Shown in pieces: positions 57,462-64,000 of a stretch of 64,000 nt of DNA. The notes below the pieces were generated by a model. The model saw only the letters and a program-made list of their open reading frames with translations, searched no databases and had not been told where the DNA came from. This stretch comes from Bradyrhizobium arachidis. Its GTDB lineage: Bacteria; Pseudomonadota; Alphaproteobacteria; Rhizobiales; Xanthobacteraceae. The stretch covers positions 1,674,001-1,738,000 of the forward strand of contig NZ_CP030050.1 of assembly GCF_015291705.1 (NCBI RefSeq). The letters run 5' to 3'. The position numbers and the translations under genes are program-made. Positions within the stretch are counted from its first letter, which is position 1. Every line of letters begins with the position of its first letter.

Positions 57462-58010
57462 TCAGCCCCTCGCCTGAGAGGGGTCGGGCCCGGCGGCCTC
57501 GATTGCGATTGCCACTGACTGCATGATCGCGGCAAAGCGCACGGCGGTCTGGATCGCTTCGGAATTGACGCCAGCGGCTCTGAGTGTCTTCTCATGGGCA
57601 TCGATGCAGGCACCGCAGCCGTTTATGGCGGAGACCGCAAGCGACCACAGCTCGAAATCGGACTTGTCCACGCCGGGATCGCCGATCACGTTCATACGCA
57701 GCCGTGGCGGCATCGTTTTGTATTCCGGGTTGGAGACAAGGTGAGCGAAGCGGTAGTAAACGTTGTTCATTGCCATGAGGTTGGCTGCGGCTTTCGCTGC
57801 GGCAATCGCCACAGATGTCATCACAGCGGACGCAGCCGATTCCATCGCGGCAATCAGGACTGCATTGCGAGTGGCAATCGCGCTCGCCAGCAGCAGCCCG
57901 TATTTTCGTTGTGGCGAAAGCGTCTCATCGGCCATCAAGGAGGTCAAGTTCAGCCTGACATCCTTCGCGAAATCGGGAATCTGGTCGCTTAGTTGTTTGA
58001 TCGACGACAT
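57462..58010 (-). CDS. ahpD: alkyl hydroperoxide reductase AhpD
   Basis: A 182-residue AhpD. The redox pair is [11 protein letters not shown], the CxxC-x3-H site of the family, and the helical [20 protein letters not shown] block is typical. AhpD reduces AhpC. It follows ahpC by 6 bases on the minus strand and converges on fixX. Confidence 0.93.
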   Translation of the reverse strand: MSSIKQLSDQIPDFAKDVRLNLTSLMADETLSPQRKYGLLLASAIATRNAVLIAAMESAASAVMTSVAIAAAKAAANLMAMNNVYYRFAHLVSNPEYKTMPPRLRMNVIGDPGVDKSDFELWSLAVSAINGCGACIDAHEKTLRAAGVNSEAIQTAVRFAAIMQSVAIAIEAAGPDPSQARG

Positions 58011-58016
58011 TCTGCC

Positions 58017-58571
58017 TCAAGCAACCTTCAAGGTTTCGCCGCCGATTTCGCGGTTGCAGGGACAGAGCTCGTCGGTTTGCAGCGCGTCTAGAACGCGGAG
58101 CGTGTCCTTAGGACTGCGCCCGACGCTGAGATTCGTCGCATAGACGTGCTGGATCGTATTTTGGGGGTCAACAATAAAGGTGTAACGATAGGCAACCCCT
58201 TCGGGTGAACGCACGCCAAGACCGTCGACGAGCGTTCCCTTTGTGTCGGCAAACTGCCAGATTGGAAGTTCGTGTAGGTCGACATGTGAGCGCCGCCAAG
58301 CGAGCTTGCAAAACTCATTGTCGGTCGAACCACCCAGTACCACCGCGTCGCGGTCGGCGAATTCCTTGGAAAGCCGGGCAAACTCAGCGATCTCTGTCGG
58401 GCAGACGAAGGTAAAATCCTTGGGATAGAAGAAGATGATCTTCCATTTTCCTGGAAAGCTCGCTTCGGTCAGCGTCTCGAATGCACTCTGTCCTCCTTCT
58501 TCCTGCGCTTGAAAACCGGGCTTCACGCCTGTGATTTCGAACGGCGGCAACTGACTTCCAATTCCGAGCAT
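58017..58571 (-). CDS. ahpC: peroxiredoxin AhpC
   Basis: A 184-residue AhpC; ATG 58571 after TGAGGA gives the normal start MLGIGSQLPPFEITGVKPGF. The frame is open upstream, but that part is not AhpC. The peroxidatic cysteine is in DFTFVCPTEIAEF, and the resolving cysteines in DELCPCNR near the C-terminus. AhpC removes H2O2 and organic peroxides. A sigma-54 promoter just upstream ties it to the nif regulon. Confidence 0.95.
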   Translation of the reverse strand: MLGIGSQLPPFEITGVKPGFQAQEEGGQSAFETLTEASFPGKWKIIFFYPKDFTFVCPTEIAEFARLSKEFADRDAVVLGGSTDNEFCKLAWRRSHVDLHELPIWQFADTKGTLVDGLGVRSPEGVAYRYTFIVDPQNTIQHVYATNLSVGRSPKDTLRVLDALQTDELCPCNREIGGETLKVA

Positions 58572-59719
58572 GCTGTCCTCACAAATTCGCTCTCTGTAGA
58601 AAGTGGCTTCACTGTTGAAGCAAGCTATGTGCCATGCGTTCTCAGGAGTGGAGTCAAGCGGCTTTGATACAGGCATACCCGGGCGCTTGGAGCGTCGATC
58701 CGAGAAAAATCTGTAGCCAAGCGCTTCCTTACCAAGGCTCATGAAAACAGTCTTGCTTTGCGCGGCCGCCTGAGATGTTCGCACTGCAAGCGTCTGGGCA
58801 AAGACCGTTCTGCGTCCCTTAGAGCAAACTTCCTCATCTCGCCATCAATGTGATAATTGATTGCCGGCCTGCCGAGATCTAATGGAAATATGGAACCTGA
58901 CGAGGCGCGAGGTTCGTAGCATCTAGCGCAAACAAGAGCGGCTGTATCGCCGCGACAACAGATTGCGCCAGTAAGGCCAGATGCTCGCGGCTACCAAACA
59001 AGGTGCGAGTAATCATAGGCTACGGCGCTTCGCGCATTGAGGCGCTTCAAGCGGCGCTAGATCGCCAGGCTCGAGGGTTTGCCGGATCCTGAAACGCTTC
59101 AAAGCCAACCGGGCTCGCCTTCGGCGGCGATTGGGGCTTGGACTCTACGTGGCGTCAGGTTGTACAGTCTGGATCATACATGCGGCGATCACTCTGAAGC
59201 TCCTTTATGAGAAGGAGAGACCTCAATGTCTCAAGATCTTAGGTGCGTTAAGCATGTGGCTGTGCAGGCACGACCCGATTTGTCGGGGATGTGAGGGCAT
59301 TGGCGTGAAGAATCGAATGCGAAGCGGGACGTTCCGTTGCAAGTATCAAATGACGGTGGGTCTTCCAGCGGCAATTGATCAGCCCAATCTCGATCCAGAT
59401 GTGCGGCATGCGGCCTTGCCCGGGGGGAGTAGTGCACGAACGCCGTTGCTCTTGGAATGAGGCAAGTTGGCTTTAGTTTATCTTGGACTGTTTTCGGCGT
59501 TTTCGGCTTTACGATGCCACTCAGGAGCGGGCGCTCTGCTGCAGAAGGTTGGGCAGGTGTGAGTAGTGCACGAGCTTGGTGCGGCGTGTGATGGAGGTCT
59601 CGTTTGTTCAGGCATCGATCTCGTCGGTCGGGTTTTTTGAGCTGGATTCCACATGGTCGGTGCACACGAGTGTGACTCTGGGGCGGCTATGAAGAGTTAT
59701 GCCATCTAGGGAGAGTGGT
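58572..59719. other. gene-poor stretch upstream of ahpC
   Basis: About 1,150 bases. The ahpC promoter lies at 58619-58634. A 109-codon frame at 59131 has no likeness to any protein. A 13-base direct repeat GAGTAGTGCACGA occurs at 59427 and 59561. Otherwise nothing was recognised. Confidence 0.45.
58619..58634 (-). promoter_or_regulatory. sigma-54 promoter of ahpCD
   Basis: On the minus strand TGGCACATAGCTTGCT matches the consensus with correct spacing. Transcription should begin near 58608, 37 bases before ahpC. No exact NifA site was found in the 200 bases upstream. Confidence 0.75.
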
Positions 59720-60127
59720 ATGGAGCCGGGTTATAAGGATCCGAACTATTGGATGCGCTGGTGCGCCGAGCAACATGAGCAGCGTGCGCAAGAGGCCGAT
59801 GCCGAGCCTCCGGATCAAGCTGGCTTCGAGCAGCAGTTGGACGAGCTGCAGCTCCGCTCTTCTGAGCAGAGTTTGCCTGAGGCGAGTTCCCCCGAGGCTC
59901 CAGCCGCCCCGTCGCATGAAAATATCCGCCGTAAGGATATTGGTGGTTCGATTCCGGTGCCGCCAAGGTCCAACCTGCGGTACAGTTCCTTCAGCCGCAC
60001 GCGTTATAGCGTCCATGTTCCGCACGCTCATCTTGGCTCGGCCGCAACCGATTACCAATCTGACTTGCGGGACAAGGCCGTTCAGCAGCATGCGCAACAC
60101 AGCGCCGCTGAACGGGCAGCTGGTTGA
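59720..60127 (+). CDS. unknown small polar protein
   Basis: A 135-residue frame at ATG 59720, after GGGAGAG. It starts MEPGYKDPNYWMRWCAEQHE, then is rich in Glu, Gln, Ser and Pro (SSEQSLPEASSPEAPAAP) and ends in a His-rich polar tail. Codon use is plausible for the first 90 codons. There are no known motifs. A secreted or effector-like protein is conceivable, but no tts box was seen upstream. Confidence 0.35.
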   Translation: MEPGYKDPNYWMRWCAEQHEQRAQEADAEPPDQAGFEQQLDELQLRSSEQSLPEASSPEAPAAPSHENIRRKDIGGSIPVPPRSNLRYSSFSRTRYSVHVPHAHLGSAATDYQSDLRDKAVQQHAQHSAAERAAG

Positions 60128-60205
60128 ACGCTCGCCATAGAAGGTCCGCAATCGGCACGTTCGCAAGGCATCGCGGGACGCAGAGCGTGGGAGCGGACGC
60201 AAGAG

Positions 60206-60880
60206 CTAAGGCTGTTTTCGGAGGCGGCGAAAGAGCCCGATGGGCGATTTCGGGGACGAAGTTGTCGACAGTCTCATCGTCGTCATCAAGCGATCCGGTA
60301 TCATCGTCCCCAAATAACCGGAGCTGGTGCTGATGGCCCCGCGCGCCCGGCGCCTTGAGATCTCGCGCCACCACTGCTCCAAGGATTGACGATCACAAGG
60401 CAGCAGCGTGCTAACGCCCGCGGTGAAGGTTCGCCAGTCGCCAAGGCGTTTTTTCGGAACGGCTGTCAGGACTGGTACGCCTTGGGTGATCGCGTCAACG
60501 AATTCGGCGCGCAGGCCCCGGCCAGCGGCTTCTTGTTTGGCGAATTTGTTGATCACGAGAAGATCGATCTTTTTGCGAAGTGCCTGGGAAACGACAGCTG
60601 CGGCCTCGGCAAGCCCATTTGTATCGAGATTACAGGACATAGCTCCGCTGCCGAGTGGCTGGGAAATCGAGATCTCTTGTCCTGTCGCAACGTCGATTGC
60701 GAGCATGACGTGCGTGCCATTTGCGCATCTCGCGTGTCGCTGCACGATGCCGCCGATGCGTACCCCTTGCTGCGCGATATCCTGCGCGAAATCGGCGAGT
60801 AGCCTATCCACATCGTCTTTTGGACGGTAGAGAATAGCCCCCACACTATTCGGATCTATCTCATCCAGATTATCGATCAC
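60206..60880 (-). CDS. DUF2478 protein, linked to molybdenum transport genes
   Basis: The GTG at 60880 is preferred (a TTG at 60919 is also open), giving 224 residues. SVGAILYRPKDDVDRLLADF, IGGIVQRHARCANGTHVMLA, ISISQPLGSGAMSCNLDTNG, DLLVINKFAKQEAAGRGLRA and GVPVLTAVPKKRLGDW match the DUF2478 family. This family usually sits beside ModABC or molybdopterin genes and has a P-loop-NTPase-like layout. Its role is unknown. The last 45 residues do not match the family and may come from decay. It lies 54 bases after modC. Confidence 0.8.
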   Translation of the reverse strand: MIDNLDEIDPNSVGAILYRPKDDVDRLLADFAQDIAQQGVRIGGIVQRHARCANGTHVMLAIDVATGQEISISQPLGSGAMSCNLDTNGLAEAAAVVSQALRKKIDLLVINKFAKQEAAGRGLRAEFVDAITQGVPVLTAVPKKRLGDWRTFTAGVSTLLPCDRQSLEQWWREISRRRARGAISTSSGYLGTMIPDRLMTTMRLSTTSSPKSPIGLFRRLRKQP

Positions 60881-60934
60881 GGCCGGGTTCCTGTTAATGT
60901 GTTTCTCGTATCGGGGCAATGCTGTCGAACGCTC

Positions 60935-62059
60935 TCATGCGGATCGTGGCAGGCGTTGCAAGCACCGCTCGGCAGCCGCTAGCGGAACGGCGCGCGCGAC
61001 CTCCGCAAAAACGTTCGCCCCATTGCTGAGCCGTAGCGCATCAAAGGAGCGGCGCGTGATGCGCGCCAAAAGCGGCACGCCGGAACGGCCAGTTTCAAGA
61101 GCCAGAGCCAAGGTGACCTCCGCCTCGTTGAACGGCAGAAAGGCTTTGATGCGTGCCGGAAATACATTGAGAATAGAGCTTGCACGTGGGGGCTCGCACG
61201 CGATGCTGACATCGCCGGCTGCGATGCGCAGCCGCAGCTGCGCGCCCGGTCTAAGCGGCACTCCAGGTATCAGAAGGCGCGCCCCGTTGAGGCGAAGCAT
61301 GATCAGCCCATAGCGCCCGTCATAACCGCCGACCAAGGTATCAAGACAGACTGCCGCTTCGCCGCGCCCGGCTAGCGCCGGATCGCTCTGAACGACGTTG
61401 AGCGGCCCGGCCGCAGTCACGACGCCATCTTTCATCATGACAAGATGATCGGCAAAACGCTCGATGTCAGCGTAATCCTGGGTGATGTAGATCATCGGCA
61501 ATGGGAGCTTTTCCCGCATGCGCTCGAGAAATGGCAGGATCTCGCATTTGGCGGCGCGATCGAGCACAATGAGTGGATCGTCTAGCAAAAGTAGCTGGGG
61601 CTGGCCCAACAGCGCGCTGCCAAGGGCAAGTCGCTGTCGCTCGGCCGCGGAAAGATGTGACGGCGAACGCTCGAGCAGCGGTGACAAGTCGAGCAATTCG
61701 ACCACTCCATCAAAATCGATTAGTGTTGGTGTCGATGTTGTCGCCTTGTATAGGAGGGTGCGCCGTACAGACCAATGAGAAAGAGGAATTGGTGGTCGGA
61801 ATAGATATGCGACGGGACGCAGATGAGGCGGTCGAAAGGTCGTCTCATCCTGCCAAATCTCTCCATCGACCGCACAAAATCCAGTCGGCACATGCTGCAC
61901 GCCAGCGATGCAGCGCGCGAGTGTGGTCTTGCCGCACCCGGGCGGACCAAAAATTGCCGTGACGCCTTTGGCCGGCAGCCTGAATTGCGCATCTAACGGA
62001 ATGTTCGCGAGAGAGCCGTTGAACGCAACCTCAATATAGCCCGCTTTTGCTTCTCTCAT
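60935..62059 (-). CDS. modC: molybdate ABC transporter ATPase ModC with altered catalytic motifs
   Basis: A 374-residue protein from ATG 62059. Walker A is intact (FGPPGCGKTTLARCIAG). Other ATPase motifs have changed: the Q-loop YVFQ reads YLFR, the signature LSGGE reads LSAAE, Walker B LLLLDEPL reads LLLLDDPL, and the switch YVSH reads YITQ. The C-terminal molybdate-sensing (TOBE/MOP) region is present but diverged. ModC would power molybdate import, but these changes make normal ATP hydrolysis doubtful. The ATG overlaps the end of a modB relic, and no intact modA or modB is near. Confidence 0.85.
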   Translation of the reverse strand: MREAKAGYIEVAFNGSLANIPLDAQFRLPAKGVTAIFGPPGCGKTTLARCIAGVQHVPTGFCAVDGEIWQDETTFRPPHLRPVAYLFRPPIPLSHWSVRRTLLYKATTSTPTLIDFDGVVELLDLSPLLERSPSHLSAAERQRLALGSALLGQPQLLLLDDPLIVLDRAAKCEILPFLERMREKLPLPMIYITQDYADIERFADHLVMMKDGVVTAAGPLNVVQSDPALAGRGEAAVCLDTLVGGYDGRYGLIMLRLNGARLLIPGVPLRPGAQLRLRIAAGDVSIACEPPRASSILNVFPARIKAFLPFNEAEVTLALALETGRSGVPLLARITRRSFDALRLSNGANVFAEVARAVPLAAAERCLQRLPRSA

Positions 62060-62127
62060 GAACCTGCGCCTGTGCTGTGTCTTCCCATCCAAGTCACGAG
62101 CACAATCGCTGCAACAGAGATGATCGC
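62055..62127 (-). pseudogene. modB: 3' remnant of modB upstream of modC
   Basis: On the minus strand the frame reads MAIISVAAIVLVTWMGRHST and a few more residues, then stops in an ATGA overlap with modC. A hydrophobic last helix followed by a short basic tail is how ModB ends. A stop just upstream and the lack of any further ModB likeness show that the rest is gone. Confidence 0.4.
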
Positions 62128-63203
62128 CATGCCTCAGATAATCCGGCCTGTGCCGCTCCAGCACGGCGTCTCTGCTCGCCTGAGGGCGTAAGCTGCGGCG
62201 GCGGACTGCAGATCTGTGTTAAGATCAGAGGCTTCTTGAGCATCTCCGCGCCGCGACGATCGTGACAGTCGGACGCTGCCCAGTGCGCTTGCCAATGAGA
62301 GGCAAAGCGCCTGTCCCTTAGCGCGAGGTTTTCAGCCTGCTTCGCCGGTCCGGCGGCTTCTGCTGAATGTCCAAATGGCGCGGCTTGAGAGGTTTGGCGG
62401 TAAAGATGTCGGCTCAGGCCAGAGCTGAATACTGGCTCGGAGCCGGAAATCCGCATCAAGGATCCCACGGCTTTGCTAGCCGATTTGAAGTTTGCGCCGG
62501 GAGCCACGGTCATGGCTTCTGCATTCTCGGGTGCGAGCACATCAAAGCCAGATCGATCAGGATGAATCGGATAAATCTCATTGAAACTCTCCCCGCGCTC
62601 CTTCCTTGGCGGCGACTGGTTGATTCCTACCCAGCAATCCGCGTGCCGTTTCAAGGAATTTCTGCGCGTCTTGCGGCAAGCGAGGTTTTGTATCGGTCTT
62701 CACCCGACGTCTTAAGTCGCCGCATCTTATTGTAGGACTGTGGACGCTCGCGTCGCCATGCGCACATGTAGGAGCTACCACATGGAAGCTGAGGATGATC
62801 CGTCGCCTTTTGGATTGGGGATGGTGCTGTGGCGAACATGAGCGTAAAACTCTTCAATGAGGGACAAGTGCATGCCATCCGATCTGGCGCACGTTCCGAT
62901 CTGTGCGGAGGAGAAGGTCGGGGGCCGGGCGCTTGAAAAAAGGGCTGATGTGAGATGATATGCGGTGCCCGCGAGCTACGGCAGAACGTCTTGCTAGCAG
63001 CACGGGTTACGGACATATTTCAGGGCGCGCGGGCCTTCGTCGACTCGCGAGTCGACGAAGGATTGAGCTGCCCAAGATGGGATGATTTGACCTGCCCCTA
63101 AGGAACTCTGGCGTCGGCGACGAACGGGTTGGGGCTCGCCCGCAATTTGGGGCCTGCTGAATGCTCCAGCTTGGACCGCATAGCGTGTCGCTATCCTGAA
63201 GGC
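62128..63203. other. gene-poor stretch between modC and the peroxidase gene
   Basis: About 1,080 bases without a recognised gene. Frames on both strands lack family likeness. The only structured element is the 28-base palindrome at 63034-63061. Confidence 0.45.
63034..63061. repeat. 28-base perfect palindrome
   Basis: The left half is CCTTCGTCGACTCG and the right half is its exact reverse complement, with no loop. It lies about 140 bases after the end of the cytochrome c peroxidase gene and has no T run. It may be a protein-binding site, a cruciform or a recombination mark. Confidence 0.75.
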
Positions 63204-64000
63204 CTATTTGTCTAAGGAGGGCTTTGGCGTTGCAATGGTGCGCGTGGGCAGTATCGGGTACTCGATCTTCGGCAGCTGTCCGGTGAGCGAATTCAGAAAG
63301 GCGACAATTTCGTCAGTTTCTTCATCGCTGAGCTCTGCTCCAAGCTGAACCTCACTCATCACGCCGACCGCTTGCTTAAGACTCCAAACCTGACCAGAAT
63401 GAAAGTAGGGCGGACGCAATGCGACGTTGCGCAACGGCGCCGAGCGGAAAACATACTCGTCGCCGAGGTCCTTGGTGACGGCAAAACGGCCTTTGTCCTC
63501 CTTTGGAAGCTGGCTTTCGGCTGGCCTTTTGATGATGCCGAAGCGAAAATAATCCTGTCCGCCGACGTTGATTCCGTTGTGACAAGAGGAGCATCCCTTT
63601 TCGATGAATAGCTTTAGCCCGGCTTTCTGCTGATCGTTGAGAGCATACTCATCGCCCTCGAGGTACTGATCGAAGGGGGCGTGGGGAGTAATCAAGGTCG
63701 CTTCGAAAGCCTCGATGGCCTTGGCGAAGTTTTCAAACGTAAGGGGCACCGCTTCGTTGGGAAAAGCCTTACTGAACATAACGACATAATCGGTCATTGA
63801 ATTCAATGTGCTGAGTACGCGATCGGCCGTCGCATTCATTTCGACGCTGGCCTGGACAGGGCCTGCTGCCTGCGCCTTGAGATCCGCCGCTCGCCCATCC
63901 CAGAACTGCGCCACGTTGAAGACTGCGTTATAGACTGTTGGCGCACGACGAGACCCCAGCTGCCAGCGATGACCAATCGATCTCGGGCCGGCATCTACCC
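63204..64000 (-). CDS. di-haem cytochrome c peroxidase (MauG/CCP family), C-terminal part
   Basis: The minus-strand frame is open to the right edge and ends at 63204, giving about 265 residues. GSRRAPTVYNAVFNVAQFWD and GRAADLKAQAAGPVQASVEM are typical of bacterial CCP. The second haem is bound by EKGCSSCHNGINVGGQDYF, and LRNVALRPPYFHSGQVWSLK with a histidine and a distal block follows. The N-terminal first haem and signal peptide lie outside the window. Periplasmic CCP reduces H2O2 with electrons from cytochrome c. Confidence 0.92.
   Translation of the reverse strand, partial: VDAGPRSIGHRWQLGSRRAPTVYNAVFNVAQFWDGRAADLKAQAAGPVQASVEMNATADRVLSTLNSMTDYVVMFSKAFPNEAVPLTFENFAKAIEAFEATLITPHAPFDQYLEGDEYALNDQQKAGLKLFIEKGCSSCHNGINVGGQDYFRFGIIKRPAESQLPKEDKGRFAVTKDLGDEYVFRSAPLRNVALRPPYFHSGQVWSLKQAVGVMSEVQLGAELSDEETDEIVAFLNSLTGQLPKIEYPILPTRTIATPKPSLDK

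Noticed and set aside
57466..57483. 6-bp hairpin CCCCTC/GAGGGG as a terminator for fixX or ahpD
   Set aside because: It lies inside the last codons of ahpD and has no T run on either side.
59427..59573. 13-base direct repeat as insertion-sequence ends
   Set aside because: The repeats are direct, only 134 bases apart, and no transposase remnant lies between or beside them.

Overview
This window is a stretch of an alphaproteobacterial symbiosis island, almost certainly from Bradyrhizobium. It carries uptake-hydrogenase (hup/hyp), sulfur-mobilisation (suf), nitrogenase (nif) and electron-transfer (fix) genes. The gene order (hup-hyp, then fer-suf, nifDKENX, nopP, a Rieske gene, nifS, nifB, nifZ, nifH, nifQ, nifW, fixBCX, ahpCD) matches the B. 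japonicum/B. diazoefficiens type of island. No rRNA, tRNA, CRISPR array or intact insertion sequence was seen.

Layout. 1-3200: the 5' part of dctA on the minus strand, then decayed sequence with a frameshifted modB and a frameshifted histidine-kinase remnant. 3185-4438: a DUF418 membrane protein. 4786-17914: hupSLCDFGHK-hypABFCDE, with hupI and hupJ absent and hupC frameshifted at its 3' end. 18290-19402: alanine dehydrogenase. 20149-25432: ferredoxin plus sufBCDS. 25894-33559: nifDKENX, DUF269, DUF683, fdxB. 34041-34881: the type III effector gene nopP, frameshifted, behind a tts box. 35369-45491: Rieske protein, an unknown divergent gene, iscA, a NifU-like domain gene, nifS, fixU, a wrecked SIR2-like gene, nifB, frxA (frameshifted), two nifZ-type genes, small conserved genes, a DegT-like protein and a second Rieske protein. 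46855-49047: a 2Fe-2S ferredoxin, OmpW and an ArsC-like nitrogenase-associated protein. 49590-57231: nifH, nifQ, nifV, nifW, a fixA relic and fixBCX. 57462-58571: ahpD and ahpC on the minus strand. 60206-62059: a DUF2478 gene and a modC with altered ATPase motifs. 63204-64000: a partial di-haem cytochrome c peroxidase.

How it works together. Ten sigma-54 (-24/-12) promoters can be read directly, and most have an exact NifA upstream activator sequence (TGT-N10-ACA) about 90-160 bases upstream. They lie before hupS, hupG, fer-suf, nifD, the divergent iscA and unknown-gene pair, nifB, the 46855 ferredoxin, nifH, the fix operon and ahpC. The island is therefore wired so that nitrogenase, its Fe-S supply (Suf, NifS, IscA), electron supply (Fix, ferredoxins, Rieske proteins), H2 recycling (Hup) and peroxide defence (AhpCD) come on together under microaerobic symbiotic conditions. 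OmpW has a FixK-type box instead.

Two themes stand out. First, many accessory genes are broken (modB, kinase, hupC 3' end, nopP, SIR2-like, frxA, fixA relic), several at short G runs, so some could be sequencing errors. Second, regulatory RNA-scale structure is well kept: stable hairpins follow nifK and nifH exactly where structural genes give way to accessory genes. I found no clearly new multi-gene system. The best candidates for unexplored biology are the NifA-linked unknown protein at 35774-36364, the lysine-less DegT homologue, and the small conserved genes around nifZ.
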